From: Candidatus Jordarchaeum madagascarense
GTDB taxonomy: Archaea; Asgardarchaeota; Jordiarchaeia; Jordiarchaeales; Jordiarchaeaceae
Assembly (NCBI GenBank): GCA_019056875.1
Contig: DXJA01000448.1
Location: forward strand, 1-10,994
DNA length: 10,994 bases
Reading direction: 5' to 3'
Under the pieces are notes generated by a model. The model ran no database searches. It was not told the origin of the DNA and saw only the letters and a program-made list of their open reading frames with translations. This document shows positions 1 to 6,497 of this stretch, piece by piece; within the stretch, counting starts at the first letter, position 1, and every line of letters starts with the position of its first letter. The translations under genes were made by a program, and so were the position numbers.

Positions 1-285
1 TAATCCTCTGATTGGGAAAAATTGTATAAATCTCTTATGATAAAGCTGCCACTGGTTTAAAGTATGTCACTGGTACTAAGAAAAGTTGCATCAGAAAAGA
101 CTTGATAGATAAATGCAAGTTAGAAATAGCAGTTGAGGAAACGAAAATAAAAAGTCGTTAAGGTAATACTTGAGAGTGCAAGAACGGCTAAAATAGGAGA
201 CGGAATGATATTTATATGCCTAATAGAGGAAGCAATAAGAGTAAGGACAGGTGAAAAGGGCTCAAAAGCCATAACCTCGTCTTAA
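1..285 (+). pseudogene. P-II (GlnB/GlnK-like) nitrogen regulatory protein, frameshifted remnant
   Basis: Intact P-II proteins are about 110-residue trimers that bind ATP, ADP and 2-oxoglutarate and control ammonium transport and nitrogen enzymes. From 154 to the TAA at 283-285 the sequence reads VVKVILESARTAKIGDGMIF and then, further on, EEAIRVRTGEKGSKAI, matching the P-II C-terminal half (usual form ARTGKIGDGKIF...IRTGE). The preceding part, DLIDKCKLEIAVEETKIK, lies in a frame offset by one base and ends at an in-frame stop just after an A5 run (149-153). A further frame change near 40-45 is needed to join a possible KLYKSLMI segment, whose frame begins with a stop at 1-3. At least one and probably two frameshifts therefore break the gene. 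The Lys of GDGKIF is Met here. The 5' end may extend beyond the window. The family call is good for the C-terminal half; pseudogene status assumes the indels are not sequencing errors. Confidence 0.72.
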
Positions 286-320
286 ACCCTTAACCCCCTC
301 GTTTTTTTCCTTTTTTAATG
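286..320 (+). terminator. T-rich terminator-like tract after the P-II remnant
   Basis: Two runs of T (T7 at 302-308 and T6 at 311-316) follow within 30 bases of the P-II stop. Archaeal transcription commonly ends at such U-rich tracts without needing a hairpin. Nothing else is recognised between here and the end of the amidohydrolase gene at 410. Confidence 0.35.
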
Positions 321-409
321 CATTAATTCACATGAGCCACAGAGAATATTTTACCATTATTCAGATCCTAAAATCATAAATTTTTCAAGATTCTTTTTGT
401 CAAGTGGCT

Positions 410-1141
410 CTAAAGGCTCAATATTTTCGCTATATTTTTTCCAAGGATTTTATTCTTTTCCTCTGGAGTTATTCCTGGCACATATTCAAATTTTTTGATT
501 TCCAGTTCCTGGGGAGTATATGGGGAATCCGAGCCTGCAATCAATTTTTCCGCTCCCAATGTTTGAAGCGCTTCTTGAAGTATGTTTATTTTGAACATTC
601 CAGCGGTACCGAGATATATGTTGTCGAATTTTTCTGCGATTTGTAAATAATTTGGACCCCGCATATGTGCCATGATAATTTTTGCCTCTGGAACTAATTC
701 AGCGAGTTTTCCAATTTTTTCTGGTGGGGACTGTGGTCTTCCATTATCAAAAACTACAGGCACCCTTAGTTCAGAGGCTTTTTTAATAATTTGTAAAACG
801 TACGGATTGTCCAATGAGAAATTCTGGCTTGTGGGGTGTAGTTTTACTCCCCTAAGGTTCAATTTGTCTATTGCTCTCTCTAACTCTAGTATTGCTTTCT
901 CTCCATGATTTGGGTCAAGTCTTGCGAAACCAATGAGCCTATCGGGATATTTTTTCACTGCCGAAGCTATATAGTCATTAGCCAAAGAAAAGGAGACGCC
1001 AGGGTTGATTTCGTTAAAGGGGAAAATAACTGATTTATCTACACCTACTCTGTCCATTATTGCTATGATTTCTTCCGCGGACTGCCGTTGGTGATCTCCC
1101 TTATCCGGTCCTCCCAAATGATTGTGAGCGTCTATAATCAA
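410..1141 (-). CDS. TIM-barrel metal-dependent hydrolase (amidohydrolase family 2)
   Basis: A 243-residue protein of the amidohydrolase-2 (ACMSD/TIM-barrel metal hydrolase) type, likely a soluble hydrolase or decarboxylase of unknown substrate. It opens with MIIDAHNHLG, whose H6-x-H8 pair is the first metal-ligand motif. It continues with KLHP (H102), AHM (H159 in IIMAHMRG) and GSDSPY (D205), in the order expected for the superfamily. The position that normally carries the strand-5 His (usual form PVxxHxG) reads VPVVFDNG here, so D132 sits where a His is usual, which may alter metal binding. The start is a TTG at 1139-1141, two bases after the stop of the upstream HMGL-like gene. It is chosen because MIIDAHxH is the standard N-terminus of the family and the purine-rich end of the upstream gene can serve as ribosome binding site. 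The tight spacing implies co-transcription and perhaps translational coupling. Family call firm, substrate unknown. Confidence 0.85.
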   Translation of the reverse strand: MIIDAHNHLGGPDKGDHQRQSAEEIIAIMDRVGVDKSVIFPFNEINPGVSFSLANDYIASAVKKYPDRLIGFARLDPNHGEKAILELERAIDKLNLRGVKLHPTSQNFSLDNPYVLQIIKKASELRVPVVFDNGRPQSPPEKIGKLAELVPEAKIIMAHMRGPNYLQIAEKFDNIYLGTAGMFKINILQEALQTLGAEKLIAGSDSPYTPQELEIKKFEYVPGITPEEKNKILGKNIAKILSL

Positions 1142-1143
1142 CT

Positions 1144-2481
1144 CTATTTCCCTTCTTCATAACTTATTAAATTTACAGAGCCATCTGTAATTGAAGCTTT
1201 CTCCTCCTCACCTTCTAATACATACTTGGTACCTTGGTTTAGGGTTTGAAAAGGATTTATTTCTAATCCGATGTCTAGGAGTATTTCTCTAAATTCTTCA
1301 TCCTTAAGGGAAGCTTTTCGGCCTCTTTCATAGATTTCTTTCACTCTTCGCACCACTTCCTCCAGTTGCCCATCATTTGGGGTTCTTCCCAGGATCATTT
1401 TTATCTTGTGACTAATTATCGCCTTTCCCGATTGTTTTCCGATGGTAAGTTTCCTCTGGCATCCTACGATTTCTGGAGGAAACGGTTCGTAGGTGGTTGG
1501 ATTTCTTAGCACTCCATGGGTGTGGATTCCCGATTCGTGGGCAAAGGCGTAGTCACCAACTATCGCTTTATTTGGGGGAATTATTGCACCTGAGGCATAA
1601 GCGATAAAATCTGCGATTTCTTTTAGCATTATTAGCTTACCTTCATATTTCTTGACCCCATAATGCAAGTATAAATTCATGATTATCTTCTCAGTCTCAG
1701 CATTACCCGCCCTTTCACCCAAGCCTAGGAAGGTTGAGCTGACATAAATTCTTTTGCAAAGGCCTGAGGCCGCTCTAATGGCTGAGAGAGTGTTTTCCAC
1801 CGCGTTTCCTAGGTCGTCGTGGGCGTGTATCTCAACATCTCTAATCCCCGTTTCTTTTTTTATTACTCTAATCTTAGCAGGGATTCCATTCGGTAGGGGA
1901 GCATTGGGACTTGATAGTCCGATTCCCACTGTATCGCAAATTCTGTAAACCTCTGCCCCGGCGTCGACGATTGCGTTGATGAATCTTTTCTCAAACTCCC
2001 ACTCCGCTCTGGTACTATCCTCTCCGTGAACGAATACTCTTAGTCCCTGATCTTTGGATGCATACTCTACTGTATTCACCACTCTTTCCAGAATCTCGTC
2101 CGCTGTTTTTTCCGGCCACTTGGTCTTTAGATGAATATCAGATACGGGATGAGATATTCCAATCTCGCTAAAGTCGCACTTCAAAGCATCGTCTATATCC
2201 GGTTTTACGGCTCTGCACCAACCAGCAATTCTGGCTCTGAAGTTCATATCTTGTATTAACTTTATGGCTTTCTTGTCCTGCTCTTGATAGTGGTGGAGTT
2301 CTAACCTTTCCACTCCAAATTCGTCCAATAGACCAGCTATATGGGCTGTGTGTTCTGGAGCCACCGCTATACCCGGCATCTGCACACCATCTCTGAGAGT
2401 TGTATCATCGATGATGGGATCTACTTTCAATGATAATCGCGGGAAACTGAGCTCCATTCTGTTACACTTTTCGGATTTCAT
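1144..2481 (-). CDS. HMGL-like acyltransferase (homocitrate/2-isopropylmalate synthase family)
   Basis: A 445-residue DRE-TIM metallolyase-family enzyme. Relatives condense acetyl-CoA with a 2-oxo acid (homocitrate, isopropylmalate or citramalate synthases). The catalytic barrel begins at DDTTLRDG (25-32) with the Asp/Arg pair. It then shows E61, the metal-binding H219-A-H221 in EIHAHDDLGNA, the GLGERAGN loop (253-260), and HESGIHTHG (315-323) followed by TIGKQSGK (346-353), the lid region found in LeuA/NifV/AksA-type synthases. There is no long LeuA-type C-terminal allosteric domain, so the length suits NifV or AksA better than classical LeuA. Oddities are Val33 where RDGEQ is usual, and a short insert rich in Pro and Asn around 190-200. 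The ATG start has GGAG eight bases upstream. It is followed after 2 bp by the amidohydrolase, forming an operon. 2-oxo-acid specificity cannot be decided from the sequence. Confidence 0.85.
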   Translation of the reverse strand: MKSEKCNRMELSFPRLSLKVDPIIDDTTLRDGVQMPGIAVAPEHTAHIAGLLDEFGVERLELHHYQEQDKKAIKLIQDMNFRARIAGWCRAVKPDIDDALKCDFSEIGISHPVSDIHLKTKWPEKTADEILERVVNTVEYASKDQGLRVFVHGEDSTRAEWEFEKRFINAIVDAGAEVYRICDTVGIGLSSPNAPLPNGIPAKIRVIKKETGIRDVEIHAHDDLGNAVENTLSAIRAASGLCKRIYVSSTFLGLGERAGNAETEKIIMNLYLHYGVKKYEGKLIMLKEIADFIAYASGAIIPPNKAIVGDYAFAHESGIHTHGVLRNPTTYEPFPPEIVGCQRKLTIGKQSGKAIISHKIKMILGRTPNDGQLEEVVRRVKEIYERGRKASLKDEEFREILLDIGLEINPFQTLNQGTKYVLEGEEEKASITDGSVNLISYEEGK

Positions 2482-2606
2482 GCCTTTATCTCCATACTAA
2501 ACAAATATTCATCAAACAAGGAACTTCCACTAATTGAGACCGAATTCATGGATTTTGTTTTATTCAGAGACTCGATGTTTTTCATGCCACCAATCCTATA
2601 CATCAT
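2478..2606 (-). CDS. possible 42-codon leader ORF upstream of the HMGL-like gene
   Basis: An open frame beginning ATG ATG at 2606 encodes 42 residues (MMYRIGGMKNIESL at its start, FSMEIKA at its end) and stops with a TGA that overlaps the ATG of the HMGL-like gene in an ATGA arrangement, typical of translational coupling. It is rich in Met and Ser. No Shine-Dalgarno sequence precedes the first ATG, but a strong TATA-like element lies about 35 bases upstream, so a very short 5' leader is possible. ATG at codon 8 is an alternative start. No homologue is recognised; a chance ORF in AT-rich DNA is quite possible. Confidence 0.3.
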   Translation of the reverse strand: MMYRIGGMKNIESLNKTKSMNSVSISGSSLFDEYLFSMEIKA

Positions 2607-2638
2607 GTTCAATAAAAAACATAAATACTAAAATTTTG

Positions 2639-2652
2639 TATATAAATTTTTC
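2639..2652 (-). promoter_or_regulatory. TATA/BRE-like promoter for the HMGL-amidohydrolase operon
   Basis: On the minus strand the bases read GAAAAA followed directly by TTTATATA (2646 down to 2639), a close match to an archaeal BRE plus TATA box. Transcription would start roughly 25 bases downstream, near 2615, giving a leader of about 130 bases before the HMGL-like start, or only about 10 bases before the small ORF. Confidence 0.5.
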
Positions 2653-3032
2653 TGTCTAATGAACAAAATAATAAAAATATATCAATTTAATAAACAAATG
2701 ATAAAAAAAATATGCGAAAAAATGATCTCCGTAAGTATAGAGACAAGAGTGAATGGAACTAACCGACCATAATTTTTTGTAAAAATAAGATCAAACTATT
2801 GAAACCCCTCCTTTTTTAAAAACATGTTTGTAATAACTATCGAATCATATAAAATAAAAATAGAAGGCTACCAACCTGTAATTTTTTATAAAACAGAAAA
2901 TTCATAATAGATACAGTCATACTGAAGAGATTTCATTCCTCTATTTTAATGATTATGGTACACTTATCGCAAAACCTTCTTGTAGACGGTTGAAAAAATA
3001 GGGAAAAGGATGACGCTCTTTCTTCCTACCTT
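2653..3032. other. AT-rich intergenic region without recognised genes
   Basis: This stretch separates the MtmB-like gene from the promoter of the HMGL operon. It is very AT-rich, with many A runs and T runs, and both strands are full of stops. I see no credible gene, RNA gene or array of repeats. A stretch of more balanced composition lies around 2725-2770, but it has only a 16-codon frame and nothing recognisable. Confidence 0.5.
2985..3010 (-). terminator. U-rich terminator-like tract after the MtmB-like gene
   Basis: On the minus strand a T6 run (2998 to 2993) lies about 35 bases beyond the TAA of the MtmB-like gene, preceded by a pyrimidine-rich stretch. This is compatible with archaeal termination and would separate that gene from the HMGL operon. 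No clear hairpin is seen. Confidence 0.3.
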
Positions 3033-4388
3033 TTACCAAGCTTCGTAGTCTAGGCCCATGTCCTGCAGTTCTCTCTTCATTTTTGAGTAAAGTTCTATAT
3101 ACTCTTTGTCGGGTTTTAGAGTTTTCATGTCGTAGCGTTTGAGTATGTGGTCTTCTTCTGGCATTCCAACTTTTGCTTTATCCTCATATTTTCCAAGGAG
3201 TTCTTTGACTATTTCGACTCCGTCGCTCACCTTTATTCCAGCAGCGGCTCTTGCTAGTTCTCCACCCCATCTTCCTTCGATTCCGGGTACGGCTCCCGTT
3301 AGCCACATTCCCTCCATGCCCGATATGGTGTTTGTTATGACTGTTGCTGCTATCGAGTAGAATGATACTTCATCACCCAGTTGCCCGGTTACTCCGCTTC
3401 CGTAGCAAATCCAGGGAACCCGTATTTTTCTTTCTGCGGCGAGAGCCTGTGCCGAGTTGGCCCAGAAGACATCCCTTCCCTCGTACCGACCATCAACCGT
3501 GGCACTCATGGCTTGCGCGAACGAGCCTCCAGAATAAGTCATCATGCCCAAGACATGGGCGATTCCCTCAACCGCGGCTTCTTCAGGTCCACTGATGTAA
3601 GCGTACATGGTGGGGCAGCTGCTTATCCAAGGTTTGATGTGGTTTTGCTGGGCGAAGAAGGTTAGATTGAGTCGGTCATAGTCGATTCTCATGTCCTGTA
3701 TTATATGTACCGGGCACATACAATTGTACCTTGTGTAGCCCGCGGGGTGGAATGAGCCCATCACTGCTTTTGCACTCGATACGCTCATAGGGATGCCCAG
3801 ATACATGCCTGGTCTGCCAACGCGTATTGCAGCCTCCCTCATTATGAGACCCTCGGTCAACCCTAGAAGAGTCTCGCTAGGCGTTCCGGTTGTTGGCTTC
3901 AGATCTCCTATACCCATCAAAGGTAGTGCTACCAGCCCATCTGCGGTTGGCTCCATTGCGGCAGACAGCACGTATGCCTTGTAGAGTTCTGTGTTGCTGG
4001 TTACCATCCCGGCGGGGAAGACCGTTTTTGGAGGCTTCTTATCCTCCGGCCCCCTCAAGCTTAGCGTAATTTGATCATTTCCCTCCCCTAGAATAAACTC
4101 TCTCTTCCTAGTCGCGAGGACCTCCTTTATCTCCTCCTCAGTGAATTTTACAATCCTTTTGGTATCCTTGTTGTAAAGTCCAACTTCAAGCAGCAGTTCA
4201 AGGCCGGCTTCGAAGACCTCGTCAGCCATGCTCAAATCAGTCATAACGGGTTCCTCAGGGTTGTATTTAATCCCGTGTTCAGCCACAATTTCCCTTATCT
4301 TTGTAGGGAAGAACTCAGTACCAAACTCTTCCTCTTTCATTAAAGGTCCTGTCTGTGACCTTTCCAACACATCCCATAGAGAAACCAT
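3033..4388 (-). CDS. MtmB-like (monomethylamine methyltransferase family) protein, non-pyrrolysine
   Basis: A 451-residue homologue of MtmB, the TIM-barrel enzyme that moves the methyl group of monomethylamine to a corrinoid protein (MtmB is about 458 residues). Collinear family features include FEAGLELLLEVGLYNKDTKR (59-78) with IVKFTEEEI after it, REFILGEG (96-103), GRPGM (191-195), a GPEEA segment (267-271, MtmB GGIEET), and ELARAAAGIKVS (377-388). In MtmB an amber codon encodes pyrrolysine a few residues after GRPGM. Here the frame has no in-frame amber codon, and the corresponding stretch reads SFHPAG (212-217), with H214 near the Pyl position by eye. A Cys pair (NCMCP, 222-226) follows. 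The start is the ATG at 4386-4388 with a strong upstream AGGAGG. It is divergent from the flavoprotein/corrinoid/MtrH genes and probably supplies methyl groups to that corrinoid protein. The substrate is probably not simple monomethylamine; that point is inference. Confidence 0.85.
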   Translation of the reverse strand: MVSLWDVLERSQTGPLMKEEEFGTEFFPTKIREIVAEHGIKYNPEEPVMTDLSMADEVFEAGLELLLEVGLYNKDTKRIVKFTEEEIKEVLATRKREFILGEGNDQITLSLRGPEDKKPPKTVFPAGMVTSNTELYKAYVLSAAMEPTADGLVALPLMGIGDLKPTTGTPSETLLGLTEGLIMREAAIRVGRPGMYLGIPMSVSSAKAVMGSFHPAGYTRYNCMCPVHIIQDMRIDYDRLNLTFFAQQNHIKPWISSCPTMYAYISGPEEAAVEGIAHVLGMMTYSGGSFAQAMSATVDGRYEGRDVFWANSAQALAAERKIRVPWICYGSGVTGQLGDEVSFYSIAATVITNTISGMEGMWLTGAVPGIEGRWGGELARAAAGIKVSDGVEIVKELLGKYEDKAKVGMPEEDHILKRYDMKTLKPDKEYIELYSKMKRELQDMGLDYEAW

Positions 4389-4463
4389 TTTCCTATCCTC
4401 CTAGGTTTTAATTTAAGTAGGATTGTCTTTCCATGTTTTCGTACTTTAACCTTTTGGTCGGTG

Positions 4464-4473
4464 ATTTAAAAAC
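4464..4473 (-). promoter_or_regulatory. TATA-like box for the MtmB-like gene
   Basis: Reads GTTTTTAAAT on the minus strand. A start site about 25 bases further along would give a leader of roughly 50 bases carrying the AGGAGG ribosome site at 4396-4401. The match to TTTATATA is moderate. Confidence 0.3.
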
Positions 4474-4521
4474 GATTCAACCAAGCATTTAGGTTTTGTA
4501 GCTTTTCTCCTGTTTACGGGA

Positions 4522-4533
4522 CGGGAAATCCCG
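4522..4533. repeat. perfect inverted repeat CGGGA-AA-TCCCG, operator candidate
   Basis: Two 5-base arms separated by AA, in an otherwise AT-rich intergenic region, about 50 bases upstream of the minus-strand TATA-like box. The first arm is duplicated in tandem (ACGGGACGGGA). A small GC-rich palindrome at this place fits a repressor or activator site better than a terminator, because it lies upstream of both genes. Confidence 0.4.
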
Positions 4534-4578
4534 AATTTGAAAGGGAGGCGGAGATTTGTAGATGCTTTAAATTATTAA

Positions 4579-4592
4579 AGGTCTTAAAACCT
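4579..4592. repeat. imperfect palindrome AGGTCTTAAAACCT, operator candidate
   Basis: Twelve of 14 positions are self-complementary (AGGTnTTAAnACCT). The half AGGTTTTAA recurs at 4403-4411 beside the MtmB-like ribosome site, and AGGTTTTG at 4491-4498. Such spaced half-sites could be bound by a dimeric regulator of the divergent genes. Confidence 0.35.
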
Positions 4593-4666
4593 CAAAATGT
4601 TAAAAACTGGTTTCTGAGAAAAAAGATAGAATAGAGCACATCTACAATAACATCACTCACTCCAAG

Positions 4667-4680
4667 GTAAAATTTATATG
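4667..4680 (+). promoter_or_regulatory. BRE/TATA-like box for the flavoprotein operon
   Basis: GTAAAA followed by TTTATATG is a good archaeal promoter match. The predicted start near 4703 gives a leader of about 43 bases, ending in GGATGAGAGGTAT before the ATG at 4746. Confidence 0.5.
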
Positions 4681-4745
4681 TTTGATGAAAGGAATCTAAT
4701 TCATAATTTTGCTCTAAACAAATTAAGTAAAAGGATGAGAGGTAT

Positions 4746-6422
4746 ATGTCTGAGAGATGGGATATTGAAGTTGATGTCGTGGTTGCTGGTACTGGTGCAG
4801 GAGGTCTAACGGCAGCTGTAGTTGCACAAGAGAGAGGGGCGAAGGTAATCGTACTTGAGAAGACCGACAAAGCTGGAGGAGCTAGTGCGGTGTCCGGTGG
4901 GGCAGTGTGGGTTCCCAACAACAGGTTTCTTAGAGCGGGGTTTCAGCCCGAGTTTTGGGACCCGCAGAGGAAAACATGGATTAAAAAACCGGACTCCAAG
5001 GATCAGACTTTCAAGTACCTGAAAGCGATTGCAGCAGGCAGATCCAGCGACGAACTCATCAAAACATACAATGACACGGTGAATGAGGCGTGCGAGTACC
5101 TTGAAGAGAACACTCATGTAGAGTGGTCGCATGTGACTTTGATGCCAGACTACTTCCCGGAGTGGGAAGGTGCGGTGAAGGGTGGCAGGATTATGGAGGC
5201 GAACCTTGTAAGCCTGAACGCGTTGCCACCGGAGGTGGTTGAGAAAATCAGAATATCGCCCACCACCTTACCATTGTTCCTAGAAGAGCTGATAAAATGG
5301 GGCGGACTTGCCACAATGACAAGCGGCTCGTGGGACTTCAAGCTGATAGAGGAGCGGTCAAAGGACCGACTTTATGGCTGGGGTACCGCTCTGATCGCCC
5401 GCTTGCTCCACACATGTCTTGAGAGAGGAGTGGAAGTAAGGTACAACACTCCTGCCAGCAATTTAGCAGTTGAGAACGGCAAGGTTGTAGGCGTTATAGC
5501 AGAGCATGAAGGGAAGGAGTTGAGGATTCGAACCAAAAAAGGTGTGGTTCTAGCCACCGGAGGATTCGAATGGCACGAGAAAATGCCTGAAGCTTTCCTC
5601 AGAGGACCAATGAAGGGCCCCATGTCACCTCCCCACAATACGGGTGACGGGCACCGTATGGCAATGGAGGCTGGAGCGCAGGTCGGGCTGATGTCGGAGG
5701 CGTGGTGGTTCCCAACAGTTCATACAATGGATGACTACGACGGGAAACCCTATTATAGGGGTGTTTTCTTCGAGAAGGTTTTACCTGGAGTAATAATAGT
5801 AAACAGATACGGAAAGAGGTTTGCGAACGAAGGCGTTAACTACTTCGATTTCACCAGAGCAATGCACACGTGGAACCCGAACAAACACGAGTACCCCAAC
5901 ATCCCGGCGTGGATGATTTTCGATGAAAGAGTCCATCAAAAGTACACGATATTCACCATGTTTCCCGGCGCCGAGCCGACCGACCCTCCGTTCAAGTGGG
6001 CAAACACCCTGAAAGAGCTGGCTGAGAAAAATGGCATAGACGCTGAAGTTTTGGAGGATACCGTTGAGAGGTTTAACGAGTGCGCCGTGGAAGGCAAGGA
6101 CCCGGAGTTTAACAGAGGGGAAAGCTACTTCGACCGGTTTTATGGAGATCCTAACTGGGAGCCTAATCCGACCCTTGGCCCCGTCGAGAAACCACCGTTT
6201 TTCGCCATCGAAGTGTACTCCGGATGCCTCGGATCATGCGGAGGCCTTAAAATCAACACGAAGGCGCAGGTTCTCGACTACAAGGATAAGCCTATTCCGG
6301 GTCTCTACGCAGCCGGCAACGTCACGGCCGCGGTTTCAGGAGGCGGTTACCCGAGCAGCGGAATCACCATAGGAGCCGGCATATGCTTCGGATACATAGC
6401 AGCAAGAGAACTAACGAAATAA
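4746..6422 (+). CDS. FAD-dependent oxidoreductase, KstD/fumarate-reductase flavoprotein-like
   Basis: A 558-residue FAD_binding_2-family flavoprotein. The N-terminal Rossmann motif is G15-T-G17-AG-G20 with E38 (VLEK) at the end of strand 2, followed by AGGASAVSGGAVWVPNN (43-59), as in 3-ketosteroid-delta1-dehydrogenases. The second FAD segment is PGLYAAGN (518-525) followed by a glycine-rich stretch with Y535 (GGGYPSSG) and GAGICFGYIAAR near the C-terminus. Relatives insert or remove a double bond next to a carbonyl. Two cysteines (C494, C498 in SGCLGSCGG) lie where related proteins usually read DLGTKGG. There is no signal peptide or membrane segment, so it should be cytoplasmic. It leads a plus-strand group with the corrinoid and MtrH genes and diverges from the MtmB-like gene, so I infer a role on the methylated substrate or its demethylated product. 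Steroid metabolism is not implied. Confidence 0.83.
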   Translation: MSERWDIEVDVVVAGTGAGGLTAAVVAQERGAKVIVLEKTDKAGGASAVSGGAVWVPNNRFLRAGFQPEFWDPQRKTWIKKPDSKDQTFKYLKAIAAGRSSDELIKTYNDTVNEACEYLEENTHVEWSHVTLMPDYFPEWEGAVKGGRIMEANLVSLNALPPEVVEKIRISPTTLPLFLEELIKWGGLATMTSGSWDFKLIEERSKDRLYGWGTALIARLLHTCLERGVEVRYNTPASNLAVENGKVVGVIAEHEGKELRIRTKKGVVLATGGFEWHEKMPEAFLRGPMKGPMSPPHNTGDGHRMAMEAGAQVGLMSEAWWFPTVHTMDDYDGKPYYRGVFFEKVLPGVIIVNRYGKRFANEGVNYFDFTRAMHTWNPNKHEYPNIPAWMIFDERVHQKYTIFTMFPGAEPTDPPFKWANTLKELAEKNGIDAEVLEDTVERFNECAVEGKDPEFNRGESYFDRFYGDPNWEPNPTLGPVEKPPFFAIEVYSGCLGSCGGLKINTKAQVLDYKDKPIPGLYAAGNVTAAVSGGGYPSSGITIGAGICFGYIAARELTK

Positions 6423-6429
6423 TAAAAAA

Positions 6430-6450
6430 TTTCTCTCTTTTTTTGTTTTG
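6430..6450 (+). terminator. T-rich tract between the flavoprotein and corrinoid genes
   Basis: A CTCTCT stretch and a T7 run (6438-6444) lie just after the flavoprotein stop. It could attenuate or end transcription, so the corrinoid and MtrH genes may be expressed at a different level. No convincing separate promoter for them is visible in the remaining ~50 bases. Confidence 0.3.
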
Positions 6451-6497
6451 ATATTATGTTAATTTGAGTTGGTAAATGTTTGATGGAGGCATGATTT

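Larger units (their letters stand above)
4389..4745. promoter_or_regulatory. divergent promoter region between the MtmB-like and flavoprotein genes
   Basis: These 357 bases hold the start regions of both arms of the cassette. For the minus strand a TTTTTAAA box (4472-4465) lies about 80 bases from the MtmB-like ATG. For the plus strand GTAAAATTTATATG (4667-4680) lies about 65 bases from the flavoprotein ATG. Two palindromic motifs lie between the boxes (separate entries), so one regulator could control both directions. No gene is recognised inside. Confidence 0.5.

Noticed and set aside
404..646. 80-residue plus-strand frame opposite the amidohydrolase 3' end
   Set aside because: It is antisense to a well-supported gene and has a composition without recognisable domains.
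2770..2830. Minus-strand GTTTCAATAGTTTGATC stretch resembling a CRISPR repeat end
   Set aside because: Only a single copy; no repeat-spacer periodicity anywhere in the window.
3344..3665. Two overlapping plus-strand frames opposite the MtmB-like gene
   Set aside because: Shadow frames of a strongly coding minus-strand gene; no family match or ribosome site.
3700..3760. Possible hidden amber/pyrrolysine codon in the MtmB-like gene
   Set aside because: The whole frame from 4388 to 3033 contains no in-frame stop, so ordinary codons fill the Pyl region.
4522..4533. CGGGAAATCCCG as a terminator hairpin
   Set aside because: It is upstream of both flanking genes, has only five-base arms, and is not followed by a T run, so an operator is the better reading.
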